The position numbers and the translations under genes were made by a program. A DNA stretch of 64,000 nucleotides from Lamellibrachia satsuma. Lineage: Eukaryota; Annelida; Polychaeta; Sabellida; Siboglinidae. Below are positions 1-9,204 of this stretch, piece by piece. The notes beneath the pieces were generated by a model, which worked only from the letters and a program-made list of their open reading frames with translations, searched no databases and had not been told where the DNA came from. The stretch lies in the NCBI GenBank assembly GCA_033239005.1, contig BSQZ01000099.1:1023501-1087500 (forward strand), read 5' to 3'. Numbering within the stretch: the first letter of the stretch is position 1; each line of letters starts with the position of its first letter.

Positions 1-899
1 TAAATTTTGCTTATGGTTTTATTTAATAAGGTGTGTTGTTGGTTTCTCACTACGCTAACAAAAGAAATAGCAGCAGCGATCATATACAGATGACGGTAAG
101 TCGAATAGATAAAATATGGGATCGTACGGATGCCATGTTGAACCAACAGACATTCGATGTAGCGGTAGACGAGGCCTGCATTCGTTATACGTACGCCGAG
201 GTGCTTCGTATGTTGAGTCTGTCGGACAATGACTATTACGTACCGTCGACCTGGTTGGTCAACCACGCTCTACGTTGGGTTGTCACAACCTTTATCGCGA
301 GATTCGAGAAACGTCAATGGCGTCTCCATATGGTAGTGAAGGTCAGAAACACCATCGTAAGTATGGTAGTGAAGGTCAGAAACACCATCGTAAGTCAATA
401 CAAAGATACGTGCTCTGTTAGTAGTAGTAGTAGTACTAGTGACGGTGGTGACGAGGCGCCCATGGTGCCGGCAGATGTTCGTGATCGAGCGCGTCGACAA
501 TTAGCGGCGACAAGAACGGAAAACACCAATCAATGCAACGACGTGCCCTACTAGTAGTGATTAAACAGGTGTTACTGACAGTGATTAAGCAGGCGTGTCT
601 TTTGTTCTTGTCTATAGATAAATAGCGGCCTCGACCAACTCAAAACGGCATACGAGGAGACGACGATGAAGGCACCGCCACCCCGCTCGCACACGCCACC
701 ACCACCACCCCGCTCGCAGACGCCACTGCAGCCACCCAACTCGCAGACGCCGCCGCCGTCTCGCTCGCAGACGCCACCACTACAGAGATTATGTACTTAC
801 GAAAGATGCAGCAGCAGGCTTAATGCAACCCCGAGTTCGACGTGGACGATCAGCAGATCGGAGCATAGCGCAATGTCAGATATCATGGTGATGCTATAA
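1..899 (+). pseudogene. Diverged 3' part of the Maverick accessory spliced gene (exon 2 end, intron ORF, exon 3)
   Basis: This matches the three-exon minus-strand gene of the Mavericks (17089-18992). The exon 2 tail reads SSSDHIQMT and ends at 95 with donor ACG|GTAAGT. The ORF continues through the putative intron to 554 and carries the conserved domain (IDKIWDRTDAM, then YYVPSTWLVNHALRW), as the 186-aa reading does in Maverick 1. A putative exon 3 follows acceptor TCTATAG (617) and reads INSGLDQLKTAYEE, then a Pro/Ser-rich repeat (SQTP-type), to a stop at 897-899. Exon 1 lies outside the window or is lost. Function unknown. The splice model is inferred from the homologous copies. Confidence 0.6.
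330..395 (+). repeat. 33-bp in-frame tandem duplication in coding sequence
   Basis: Two adjacent copies of a 33-bp unit add 11 residues (MVVKVRNTIVS twice) without shifting the frame. The homologous ORFs at 1344-1853, 17858-18418 and 45874-46434 have the segment once. Confidence 0.9.
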
Positions 900-1343
900 G
901 CAACAACAGCGACGACAGCAACAAAATGACGGTAAGTGTATGCAGAAATGTCTAGTCTGAGCAGTCTTACATAGCAAACGTTAAACAAAGCAGACAGTTG
1001 ACGTAAGCTACTATAACACAATAACAAATTTGTCAAAGCCAGAAAGTAATGCGAAAGGAAACGCCAGATAGCCGCTAGGACACAATAACAAATTTGTCAA
1101 AGTCAGAGTAATGCGAAAACAAAATTCCAGAAACTCGACGTAGAGCTGACGTAAACCACTAGAACAATAAGCAATCCCTCACAACGAAAAACAGATACGA
1201 TTAGCCTGTCAGCTAACCGAAGCTGAAACCCAAATCCCATTTATCACGCGTAAAAAACCAAGTCACTGGGTCGTAGGCGAACGTTGCATAATATCACCGG
1301 TATTAAATAGAGCGCATGTAATTTTGAACAACATAAAGTCAGA
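900..1343 (+). promoter_or_regulatory. Intergenic stretch with a direct repeat and a NADAR-type promoter
   Basis: No coding potential is seen. A block containing ACAATAACAAATTTGTCAAAG occurs at about 1018-1038 and again at about 1082-1102. Just upstream of the ATG at 1344 there is a TATTAAATAG box (about 1299-1308) and an ACATAAAGTCAGA leader. This resembles the sequence before the NADAR genes at 19672 and 47682 (TATTTAA, then TATAAAGTCACC), so it is likely the old NADAR promoter. An AAAATGACGGTAAGT string at 921-935 repeats the donor context seen at 90-101. Confidence 0.45.
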
Positions 1344-2508
1344 ATGAATCGTCCTATATACTTCAGATGCGAAAACAGTTTCCTATCTAACTTCTACGTG
1401 TGTATGATACATGCATGGGGTCATGCTTTTAACACCGTTGAAGCTGCGTACATGTACAGGAAATTCATAAGTAAAATAGATAAAATATGGGATCGTACGA
1501 ATTCCATGTTGGACCAACAGACATTCGATGTAGAGGTAGACGAGGCCTGCGTTCGTTATACGTGCACCGAGGTGGTTCGTATGTTGGCTGTATCAGACGA
1601 TGAGTATTACGTGCCATCGTCCTGTTTTGTCTACCACACCCTACGTTGTGTTATTGCAGTCTTTACGGCGAGATTCGAGAAACTACAATGGCGAATCGAT
1701 ATGATAGAGAAGGTTAGAAATGCCATCGATAGTCAATACAAAGATACGTGCCCTGCTAGTAGTAGTAGTAGTGATGGTTATGACAAGGCACCTATGCCGC
1801 CGGCAGACGTTCGTGATAGTAGTGATGAAATACGTTTTACTGACAGTGACTAAGCAGGTGTGTCTTTTTTCCTGTGTACAGATAAGCAACGGTTTGCATC
1901 AATTGAGGAAGGCGTACGAGGAGGATGATGATGACAAAAAGACTGTGACTGCGATGCCAAGAAAACGCATAACGCCACCATTGGCAGACAATTACCTGCG
2001 GTGGTACTTGATCAACAAAAGACAGCTGGTATCGCAGTCGCTGTCATCCGAAACATCGCCACCGCAGCAATAGCTGTCGTCAGCACCACAGACGTCAGCG
2101 GTGACGTCAGTCATGTCACCGGCAACACCACCGCAGCAGCTGTCGTCACCACCGTCACCACCACCATCGCAGCTGTCCCCAGCACCGCAGACGTCAGCAG
2201 TGACGTCACCACCGTCGTCACCGCAGCCATCATCATCATTGGCGATGTTCAGTCCGGTGTCACCACCGTTGTCACCGCAGCCATCATCATCAGCGCTGTT
2301 CAATCCGGTGTCAACTTCGTACAATCAACATGAGTCGTCGTCGTCATCTTCACCCGTACTACTACCATGTCACCCGATACCACTGCTGATGATCGAACAA
2401 TCCAGAATGATGTTAGAAGCCATAAGCAACATAGTCATGCATACAACCATAAACACACCTCTAACAGTAGCTCAAGCCACGCACGCTATGTGCACTTCGA
2501 CACTGTAA
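1344..2508 (+). pseudogene. NADAR N-terminus fused to a copy of the accessory conserved-domain/exon 3 sequence
   Basis: The ORF 1344-1853 begins as a NADAR protein (FLSNFYVC, then NTVEAAYMYRKF) for about 41 residues. It then runs directly into the accessory conserved domain (SKIDKIWDRTNSML, YYVPSSCFVYHTLR). An exon 3-like segment follows acceptor TGTGTACAG (1881) from 1882, reading ISNGLHQLRKAYEEDDDD and then a Pro/Ser-rich stretch to 2508. It is broken by one in-frame TAG at 2071-2073. The donor GT found in other copies has become AT here, so splicing is probably lost. The rest of the NADAR domain lies at 2890-3244, so this looks like an insertion into a NADAR gene. Confidence 0.6.
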
Positions 2509-2513
2509 GAGGA

Positions 2514-2889
2514 CCTACGGTCATGCATCATACATGACAAAGCATCCTTCAACAGATGGCTACTGTGAACACACACACACACGCACACGCACACGCACAC
2601 GCACACACCTTTATAAGTATTTCATCATATATATTAGTTGTGTTACGTTGTAATGTAGTCTATATATCACATGTCATATCTAACCATAACCGTTATTAGT
2701 ATTTAATCATAGATATTAGTTGAGGTATCTATCTTGTATTTGTAATGTATCCTACATATCACATGTCATATGTAACCTTTATTAGTATTTGATCATATAT
2801 TAGTTGATGTATGTATCTTTGTATTACTTTGTATTGTATCTGATTTCGTATTCTATCAATACAATATATATTATATATACTTTGCGTCT
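2514..2889. repeat. CA microsatellite and AT-rich tandem repeats
   Basis: There is an imperfect (CA)n/(CGCA)n run at about 2570-2607. Three diverged copies of an AT-rich unit of about 65-80 bp follow (TATTAGTTG, then ATGTAT/ATCTTGTAT, TCACATGTCATAT) at about 2625-2840. No gene is seen. Confidence 0.7.
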
Positions 2890-3244
2890 TTTATGGCGAT
2901 ACTGTGACTGCGAAAAGGATGCTAGCCACACGAACCGGAATACAGGCAAGACCATCCGAGAGAAGAAGCATTTACGTGCACAACGAAACAAACAGAGACG
3001 AGCTGTAATGATCGCGTTAGTTGCGATTAAACTTCACGACACGACACTCCGCAAACGATTGTTAAACAAACATCCATCGTCGTTAAAGGAATGCGTGAGA
3101 AGCAGGGAAGGATTCTGGAGCATGCTCAACTACACTGGACAGACTGGGCAGAACGTATTGGGTGCGATACTCGTGAATTGTCGTGAGTTCATTCGAAAAA
3201 ACCAGGCGATAGGAATGTGCACAGCAACAACGCCCAGACGATAG
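2890..3244 (+). pseudogene. C-terminal part of an interrupted NADAR-domain gene
   Basis: Translation gives TIREKKHLRAQRNKQRR, then LVAIKLHDTTLRKRLL, then GQTGQNVLGAILVNCREFI. These align with residues 70-146 of the NADAR protein at 19208-19672, including the conserved end G-Q-N-x-L-G. The N-terminal part is at 1344-1467, about 1.4 kb upstream. The ORF has no start of its own in the family context. The motifs are clear but the gene is split, and function is probably lost. Confidence 0.65.
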
Positions 3245-3324
3245 GAATGTGCGTCGATAGCGCAACGAGTGCCAACGCACACAGCTGGCGAGATAAGGAA
3301 AGGCGCGCGACAAGATCGCCCAGC

Positions 3325-3333
3325 TATATAAGG
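3325..3333 (+). promoter_or_regulatory. TATA box of a lost RPA-like gene
   Basis: TATATAAGG is preceded by GGCGCGCGACAAGATCGCC. The same GC-rich block precedes the TATA boxes of the RPA-like genes at 19087 (minus), 47097 (minus) and 62966 (plus). No RPA-like coding sequence follows it here; the next feature is a large palindrome. Confidence 0.5.
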
Positions 3334-3354
3334 GAGCCACCGCTCTAAAGGACG

Positions 3355-3428
3355 GCGCACACGAGAGCTATCTGCTGAGCCAACAGCCACGCGTGGCTGT
3401 TGGCTCAGCTGATAGCTCTCGTGTGCGC
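3355..3428. repeat. 74-bp near-perfect palindrome
   Basis: Two 37-nt arms (3355-3391 and 3392-3428) are reverse complements with one mismatch (3373/3410) and no spacer; the centre is CCACGCGTGG. It could form a cruciform or an RNA hairpin. It lies between the RPA-type TATA box and the MADF exon. The origin is unknown; fused terminal repeats of a mobile element are one option. Confidence 0.9.
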
Positions 3429-3570
3429 TGCGTTTACCGTGAGCAATGCGCCACACGAGGCGGTGAGCAAAATATCTATCGTGTTTAATATTTTTCGCCT
3501 CGCGAGTCCAAAGTCTCGCCGTCTGCGGGACGCGTAAGCTACGTGCTGAGCTGCAAAAATCAACTGGCTA

Positions 3571-3769
3571 ATGAAAATCCGTAGAGTTTACGTCATTTCA
3601 GAAATGGCGACTACCAGCGAAATTGTGAAAGACGTCCTTTTGGAGGATAAACTTGTCCAGATGTGGCCGGATTACCCATGCCTTTACGATGTTCGTTCGG
3701 CGGCATTCAAAAACAGAAATGTACGACAGCTGGCAATGGAGGAAATTGCCGGCAAGCTGGAGCAAAACG
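3571..3769 (+). CDS. MADF-domain protein, exon 1
   Basis: This encodes the first half of a MADF (Myb/SANT-like) DNA-binding domain: EDKLVQMWPDYPCLYDV, then FKNRN, then MEEIAGKL. The start is the ATG at 3604 or the in-frame ATG at 3571. The exon ends at 3769 in phase 1 before GTACGT. The second half of the domain, starting in matching phase, is exon 2 at 22032-22211. Between them lies an intron holding all of Maverick 1. MADF proteins often accompany PIF/Harbinger transposases, and one lies at 22418-23124, so this may be a Harbinger accessory protein and not a host gene. Any exons after exon 2 were not recognised. Confidence 0.7.
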
Positions 3770-3929
3770 GTACGTACTACGTAGCCGTATGGCCTATTTG
3801 GAAGTTTCTCAAGTATGATGATGCCTATTGTTGGGCACTAATGCTGGTGCTACCATCCAGATATACTGTCATGTACATGTTCAGGTTCCGCTGATTAAAG
3901 GTTATTTTCACTAAGATTTAAGTGTCGGT

Positions 3930-4145
3930 CACGTCAGTAGTATACGGAGGCATCTCAGACCTCCTTATCGCCGCAATCTAAGATCAAAGGAAGATCAAGG
4001 AAAGGCCCCTAATATCGCCCAGCCGCTGAAGAGTGCGCGCAGCCAATGAGAGAGCAGTAGAGCGCCCCCTGGCGAGCGTAGGTGAGCGTAGTGCATGATG
4101 GGTAACGTAAGCGCCCCCTAGGGACTGGAGGAGGAACTAATATTG
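3930..4145 (+). repeat. Maverick 1 left TIR with target duplication
   Basis: CACGTC (3930-3935) is the target duplication. The inverted repeat at 3936-4145 matches 21575-21784 in reverse complement, with differences only near its inner end. It contains the motif GCGCCCCCTAGGGAC, which recurs in Maverick 2. Confidence 0.92.
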
Positions 4146-4476
4146 GCCTAGTTACCGGAGCGCCCCCCTAGCGACTGGAGGAGGAACGAACATGGACCCA
4201 GTTACGTTTACCGGAGGGTCGTTAACCTAATAAGGAGACGAACACGATCGTACGGTGCACACGTATTTTATTGAATACAACAAAGCGGCAGCAGTACAAA
4301 CGAGGCGATCGTGTGTGATTGGATACAACGAGCTGGGTATGATGAATATGAAGACGATGACGAGGCGACTTGCGAATGGTGACCATCGCGCCAGAGGTCG
4401 CGAACTTAGGGGTGTCTCCACCGCGCCAGAGGTTCGAGGGCGAGCTTACGGGTGGAGCGACCACCGCGCCAGAGGC
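4146..4476. other. Maverick 1 left subterminal noncoding region
   Basis: No gene is seen. It contains a second GCGCCCCCCTAG-type motif and GGAGGAAC direct repeats, and short repeats with GCGCCAGAGG (about 4389, 4420, 4466). An AATAAA on the minus strand (4267-4272) is the first poly(A) signal downstream of the minus-strand gene block. Confidence 0.6.
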
Positions 4477-4956
4477 TCAGTATGATACGTGATAGTACGG
4501 TATACCCTTTTTCAGCAGCTTAATCCAATCGAACACGCGACAATCGTTAGCGACCAGATCGGTGCGGAAAGCATTGACGAAAGTGCTCATGGGAGCGCCG
4601 TTACAACGAAACATGATATAAGTGACGCAATATTGTCCGCAAACGTTAGACAGAGGACTCTGAAGCGTCTTGCTGTTATGAGTCCACTCGGAACAGTGTT
4701 TGTTCAAGAAGGTGCGGAACGCCGCGTGACGAGGCGGCAGACCGTACGAACAGAAGTATTCGCCGCGCCCGTCGGAGGACAGGTACAGCGCTATCCAATG
4801 TTCGCCCGGTTCGTCGCCGTCGTCGGTGTTGCACACGAAGGCGATCGGCAAAGCGTCAATTGTTGCAGGCAGTCCATCTCGGGGTACGACGCCGCCAAAG
4901 ACGGACCGGGTCTTCGGATCCATCGCCAGTAGACGGGCGATCTGCAGGGTGTCCAT
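4477..4956 (-). CDS. PRO: Adenain-like cysteine protease (Maverick 1)
   Basis: This 159-aa protein belongs to the adenovirus protease/ULP1 fold family that matures capsid proteins. His53 lies in EHWIALYL, an acidic or polar residue follows near 66-70 (GEYFCSYG), and Cys106 lies in SNVCGQYCVTY. The order H, D/E, Q, C and the small size fit adenain. It is the last gene of the minus-strand block; its ATG (4956) is next to the capsid stop (4958). The Maverick 2 copy (32286-32765) is also intact. No frameshift is seen. In the family, such a protease acts inside assembling particles. Confidence 0.9.
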   Translation of the reverse strand: MDTLQIARLLAMDPKTRSVFGGVVPRDGLPATIDALPIAFVCNTDDGDEPGEHWIALYLSSDGRGEYFCSYGLPPRHAAFRTFLNKHCSEWTHNSKTLQSPLSNVCGQYCVTYIMFRCNGAPMSTFVNAFRTDLVANDCRVFDWIKLLKKGIPYYHVSY

Positions 4957-4957
4957 C

Positions 4958-6272
4958 TCAGTAGTCGTGGATGACGTTGCGGTTCTTGTCGATCTCCAGC
5001 ACGGACTCGAATTCGACGTAGGCGACGACGTTCACGGTGGCCCGAAGCGCTTCGCGGAAATGGAATTCTAAGCGCAGGTTGCCCTTTTGTATCAGATGAA
5101 AGCAGGGACCGTCGCACTGGTCGGGGGTAAGGTCGAAACAGAAGAAGGTGTAGCCGTGTCGATATTCGTCGCGAGTCAGACCGTTCCCCTCGTCCTGCCA
5201 TAGCTTGCCGGTCGAGGTGAACATGCTCGCGTAGCTCCTGGCGAAGAGGTTTTCTGCGAAGTTGGGCTGGAAGGGTTTGGCGGGTATCTGACGACCGTCC
5301 ACGTACACGGAGACGAAGCTGATGGCGTTGTTCTTGGCGTGAAAGGGGTTTGTGGCGTACGTGCCGTTGTAGGCGTCGTTGTCGATGCAGCACAGTACGA
5401 GACGTTTCGGCAGGGAGCCGAGGAACAGGTTCTCGTGCGTGTGCGACAGAGCGCCCGCGGGAATGGAGTACACCTTGCATTCGACGGGTCGTAACGGATA
5501 CTTGACCGTGGCCCGCTCGAGAGCCATGATGTGAGCCTTCTGCACGGTCGGAGTGATGGTAGCCTTCTTGACGAACAAGGACGCGTTGACGATGATTATC
5601 TTGTACTCGTTCTGTCCACCGGCTATCAGCGCAAACTCGGGCGTGCTGCGCACCAGGCGTAACTTGACGTCGACACCGTTGATCAGGAATTTATCCTGCA
5701 GAAACATATCCACGTGGAGACGACCCATCATGTCGACCACGCGACTGCCGGCTATGTAGTCTCGTCGAGTCACGAACCCGGGGTTAGGATCGGGTCCAGC
5801 GGCCAGCTCGGCGGCGTGCATGCGACTAGCCTTGTCCTTGTACCACAGCTGATTCGTCAGCTGCGTCGACTTGGCATCGAATCCGTAACTCAGCAGCGTC
5901 TCTATGTATGAACGATACGGGTACGAGTTGGAGGACGAAGAGGTCACGAGCGTGCCGTTCATGGAGAGGTCGACGTGGCTGAACAGCGAATGCAAGAAGT
6001 TGTTCACCGGTCCCACGGGCTCGCCCGCATCGATAGGGTTACCGTTGGCGCGCGTCACCTTCACCTGCAGGTGGAGCATCGTGTTGGCGAGATCTATGTA
6101 GTCGTCACCCGATCCGGGGATGAAGAATTCTATCGGGCCTCCAGAGTCCAGAGAGGCCATGGGTTGATGTTCCACCACGTGACTGTCGGCGATGCAGTTC
6201 TGAGTGGGGGTACGGTAAAGAGATCCAGCTCGGTCTTGACCCCTCGAACGACTGTCTATGCACGAACGCCAT
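4958..6272 (-). CDS. MCP: Major capsid protein, double jelly roll (5' end frameshifted)
   Basis: The open frame is 4958-6178 (about 400 aa). It has the Polinton capsid signature near the start (SGGPIEFFIPGSGDDYIDL), then LHSLFSHVDLSMNG and SNSYPYRSYIETLLSYG, and near the end GNLRLEFHFREAL. These proteins form hexon-like trimers. Compared with Maverick 2 (438 aa, ATG at 34083) this copy lost single bases in a G run (about 6216) and a C run (about 6233), so the ATG at 6272 is out of frame. The first in-frame ATG is 6160 (MASLD). These are real lesions or assembly errors. Confidence 0.88.
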
Positions 6273-6656
6273 CGTTGTCGTCGAATATGTCGGCCGTGCG
6301 TTTCTTGGACGTCCGTTTCTTGCGACGTCTCGTTACTGCAGTGCCGAACGTCCTTGCACCCGCTCCTCTTATACGTTTACCAGGGGTCGCGGAATACTGC
6401 TCAGCACGGCATCGGTGACGCGTCGTTTGGCAGCCGTTTTTATGTTCTGGCCCGATAAGACGTCGCCAGCTATGCGAACGCCGGTCTTCAACGCTCCCCT
6501 GCCCAACGCCACGGCACCTCTCTTGATGAGCGGCATGGCGCTGCGCAACAGACCGCCGAACAGACTGCCCAGTCCGTGACCTCGCTGGTATTGCGCACCG
6601 GCGAAGTAGGGCAGCGCACCGCCAGCCTGACGCGCGTAATAATCGTTGTAATTCAT
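6256..6656 (-). pseudogene. Small Gly-rich basic virion-type protein (frameshifted near the 3' end)
   Basis: It begins MNYNDYYARQAGGALPYF, then GLGSLFGGLL, then a segment rich in Lys, Arg and Ala (KTAAKRR). The first 95 residues are open (6369-6656). A one-base loss near 6386 shifts the frame relative to Maverick 2, where the tail is Arg/Lys-rich (TRRRKKRTSKKRT). Position between penton and capsid and the basic composition suggest a core or minor capsid protein like adenovirus pX/pVI. That is inference from composition and place. The penton stop overlaps this start (TGATG). Confidence 0.6.
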
Positions 6657-7486
6657 CAGAACAGTCCGGTCTTGCGTCGACGAAAATGAAGCGTCACCGA
6701 CACTCTACCGTATTCGAATGGCACGCGTCGACCCATGTCGTTCCTTATATCCACCTCGATCGAGCTGAAGCTCGAGCACATCAGGGGTACGTAGTGCACG
6801 GTAGTGAAACTAGCGGACACCCTGTCACCGTGACGTCCGCTAATCGGAAGGGTACGCAACAGAGGCGCGAGAGTGTCACCCACTATACGAGACTCCAAGA
6901 CGTCCGTGTAGACGTAGAGGGTGTCGAACCCCTGCGTCAGGTTCACCACATCGGGAGCCTCGATGTGGAAGGGGTACGCCGAGTCGGGATGTTGGGAGTC
7001 GTTGGGGAGGACGGGAGATGACGTAACCGCCTTCGGCTCGCTGGCTACGGGTTCACGGAATCCCAACAGGGACGCGGTCGCGCTGTGGTGCGGTATGGTG
7101 AACAGGGTGTTCTCTGTCATGTGTAACGTCATTTTCTGAGTGACGGAACTATAGCTCATGTGAGCCTTTGTCTCCTCCGTCTGCATACTGTACAGTCCCT
7201 TGTTGACGTGATACATCAATTGTAACGGATCGTCGTAATACCCGCACGGCAACTTCGAACTTCGGGACGAGTCCGTAGCATCGAGCGTGTTGAGGAAGAA
7301 CCAGACATCGTTCTCCGTGACGTTGTACCAAGTGTGCGGATACTGGATCTCAGCCAACCCACACTCCCACTCGCCGGTAAGATCGATGCGTTGAGGCAAG
7401 GCTGTGACGTAATGGGTCAAGGTGTTGCCGGGGTGCATCTTCATGGAAGCGTTGCTAGGCAGCGTCATGTAGAAATCAGTCGCCAT
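6656..7486 (-). CDS. Penton-like minor capsid protein (Maverick 1)
   Basis: This 276-aa single-jelly-roll vertex protein has the Maverick/adintovirus signature near the N-terminus: FYMTLPSNASMKMHPGNTL, then WECGLAEIQYPHTWYNV. It also has FDTLYVYTDVLESRIVGD and a C-terminal basic strand (VTLHFRRRKTGLF). In this family the protein occupies capsid vertices. It is intact. The ATG at 7486 lies inside the last codons of the upstream membrane-protein gene (stop at 7476), and its own stop overlaps the next ATG. The Maverick 2 copy is frameshifted near 34727. Confidence 0.85.
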   Translation of the reverse strand: MATDFYMTLPSNASMKMHPGNTLTHYVTALPQRIDLTGEWECGLAEIQYPHTWYNVTENDVWFFLNTLDATDSSRSSKLPCGYYDDPLQLMYHVNKGLYSMQTEETKAHMSYSSVTQKMTLHMTENTLFTIPHHSATASLLGFREPVASEPKAVTSSPVLPNDSQHPDSAYPFHIEAPDVVNLTQGFDTLYVYTDVLESRIVGDTLAPLLRTLPISGRHGDRVSASFTTVHYVPLMCSSFSSIEVDIRNDMGRRVPFEYGRVSVTLHFRRRKTGLF

Positions 7487-7796
7487 GACGTCTCAACGTG
7501 GGATTGGGCAGTAGGTAACCCAAAGAACTACTCAAAAGAGCCGTCCACAGATTAGAATCGACGTGACCTTTCGTCAGGTTGTAAATGCTGATCAGAATGA
7601 CCGTGTACAAGACGACGACCTGACACAGAAACACGACCTCCTCTTTGGGGGACTCGGTACCGAACAGATGCCAGGGAGTGCTGTCTGGCTCGTTCGGTGC
7701 AGCGTCAGTACAGTCCTCGTGTTCGTTCGCCTCTTTCTCCTCGTCTATGATGGTGGTGGTGCGGGTCGGTGGTGGTGGTGTCGCGTCGTGTGGCAT
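7476..7796 (-). CDS. Small transmembrane protein conserved in Mavericks (106 aa)
   Basis: An acidic Pro/Thr-rich N-terminal half is followed by a membrane helix (FLCQVVVLYTVILISIYNL, about residues 55-74) and a second hydrophobic stretch (LWTALLSSSLGYLLP). The SLGYLLPNP ending recurs, from memory, in other Maverick elements. Function unknown; a virion membrane or assembly role is a guess. The 3' end overlaps the penton start by 11 nt. The Maverick 2 copy (35286-35621) is intact with longer Thr runs. Confidence 0.7.
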   Translation of the reverse strand: MPHDATPPPPTRTTTIIDEEKEANEHEDCTDAAPNEPDSTPWHLFGTESPKEEVVFLCQVVVLYTVILISIYNLTKGHVDSNLWTALLSSSLGYLLPNPTLRRHGD

Positions 7797-7826
7797 TGCT
7801 CGAATGCAGTGTCGGCATGTGCGAGG

Positions 7827-8894
7827 CTAGTCTTTATAGTTGACGAGTCCCTTGGCATCGATCCAGCTGTTGAAGTGGGAGGAATGGCCGAACCATTTCA
7901 CCAGAGCTTCCTTTCGTCTACCGACCGTACGGCGTTTCAGTACCGCTTCAACACGGTACACCTTATCAAAGGGTACCGTCACCTTCTGCAGCTCCAGTTC
8001 GTAGAAGGTACCCTCCAGCACTTCGCCGAGATCGTCCCGCAGCCGATACACGGGTGGATCGGAGGGGTGAACCTCGTGTATCGTGAACAACTCTTCGCTC
8101 CAGTTCGTCTCGTAGCCCTTTTCGAACGTGCGTTTGTACTTGCTGACACGCACGCGATCCGACACTTGCAACTTGGGCACGCCCTTACCATCGTGACCGT
8201 ACAGACGTTGCCACACCTGTTCCTGGTTCTGTGCATTCACCTGTGACGGAGCCATACCGATCATGCGGTGGCGGGCATTGTTATACGATCGCATCAGGTC
8301 CGGAAGAATGTCGATGTACCGCCACGTCTGGTGTTTCGTGAAGTAGCGCCACATGCGCCTCTTCAACGTTCCGTTGAACCGTTCCACGACGGCTGCCTTC
8401 ATCTCCGCGTTGTGCGTGTAGAAGTAATGTATGTCGTAACGCTTCAATAGCGCCTGAACGGATTTGTTCCGGAATTCTGTGCCTTTATCCGTCTGCAAGG
8501 TCTGGGGGCGAACGTCGACGAACGTGGATTGCAGCGCCGCCACCAACGACGCCGCGGACTTGTTCTTCATGGGAACACACCAGGCCACTTTCGAGAAGAC
8601 GTCGATCATCGTGAGGAGAAAGGCCATGCCGTTGTTGAAGCGTTTGACCTTCGACATGTCCACGAGATCGGCCTGCCACTGCTGATGCATACCACCCACG
8701 ACGACTTGTCGTCTCTTGAAATGACGTCTCGCTGGTTTGTGTAAGGTGTAGGTGTCCTGTGCCGACAACCATGCCTTGACGGTCTTCTCTGGCAGGCGCG
8801 TGACGCGTCGCAAGCCAGCGACGCCGCCATAACTGCCTACCTTCGTGGGATCGAAGTAGACCCCACTCAAGGTGCGGTCTCCCCTCTGTGCCAT
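7827..8894 (-). CDS. INT: Retroviral-type (DDE) integrase with C-terminal chromo-like domain (Maverick 1)
   Basis: About 355 aa, starting at the ATG at 8894. The open frame runs further upstream, but that part overlaps other small genes and is not conserved-looking. The catalytic core has D76 (WQADLVDM), D136 (LQTDKGTEF) and E171 (VERFNGTL), with about 35 residues between the last two. The C-terminus (YRVEAVLKRR, then EALVKWFGHSSHFNSW) looks like a chromodomain. The enzyme inserts the element and makes the 6-bp duplication seen at both ends. It is intact here; the Maverick 2 copy has three frameshifts. The start overlaps the stop of the upstream small gene (TGATG). Confidence 0.92.
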   Translation of the reverse strand: MAQRGDRTLSGVYFDPTKVGSYGGVAGLRRVTRLPEKTVKAWLSAQDTYTLHKPARRHFKRRQVVVGGMHQQWQADLVDMSKVKRFNNGMAFLLTMIDVFSKVAWCVPMKNKSAASLVAALQSTFVDVRPQTLQTDKGTEFRNKSVQALLKRYDIHYFYTHNAEMKAAVVERFNGTLKRRMWRYFTKHQTWRYIDILPDLMRSYNNARHRMIGMAPSQVNAQNQEQVWQRLYGHDGKGVPKLQVSDRVRVSKYKRTFEKGYETNWSEELFTIHEVHPSDPPVYRLRDDLGEVLEGTFYELELQKVTVPFDKVYRVEAVLKRRTVGRRKEALVKWFGHSSHFNSWIDAKGLVNYKD

Positions 8895-9049
8895 CAAAAG
8901 AGGAGGACCGATGCGTTGACGGGGGCGGTGACGTTGACTCCGGAGTACGACTGCTGACGAATGACGAGGAGCACGCCGACGTATACTAGGACACACACTA
9001 TGGCACCCACAACGCAAGCGGTGGAACAACGGTCTAGTAGCGTAACCAT
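8894..9049 (-). CDS. 51-aa single-pass membrane protein (Maverick 1)
   Basis: The sequence starts MVTLLDRCSTACVVGAIVC and continues with a hydrophobic helix (VLVYVGVLLVI) and a short polar tail. Its stop shares bases with the integrase start. The same ORF is in Maverick 2 (36716-36877), with two codons more in the tail and an extra Cys near the N-terminus, so the frame is preserved. No family is recognised. Confidence 0.5.
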   Translation of the reverse strand: MVTLLDRCSTACVVGAIVCVLVYVGVLLVIRQQSYSGVNVTAPVNASVLLF

Positions 9050-9168
9050 AGTCTGAATAACACCTGTTGTATAAGAACGCCGGCTGCAACGTCTCCCAGC
9101 AAGGTGAGTCCTTCGAACAATAGCGCAGCGACGAGGGAATGGTACGCGTCCTGTGGATCGACGAGCAT
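9034..9168 (-). CDS. 44-aa membrane protein, degenerate tandem copy of the next gene
   Basis: It reads MLVDPQDAYHSLVAALLFEG and continues hydrophobic. It aligns with residues 10-45 of the 9205-9453 protein (VMSPDPQDDVYRSIVGAIFI), and the homology extends upstream of the ATG through RVRSTVFV. The start equivalent to the other copy's ATG is ACG here, so translation would begin at the internal Met. Its 3' end overlaps the 51-aa gene. Maverick 2 has the same arrangement (36862-36996). Confidence 0.45.
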   Translation of the reverse strand: MLVDPQDAYHSLVAALLFEGLTLLGDVAAGVLIQQVLFRLWLRY

Positions 9169-9204
9169 GACGAACACTGTGCTACGGACACGCGTCGTAC
9201 CACC

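Noticed and set aside
2001..2333. Two opposite 110-aa frames with Thr/Val or Gly/Asp repeats
   Set aside because: Both are products of the ACC/GTC trinucleotide repeats; the Ser/Pro-rich frame that continues exon 3 is the better reading.
4791..5480. 229-aa Arg-rich minus-strand frame
   Set aside because: It is a shadow of the capsid gene in another frame; high GC makes long false frames here.
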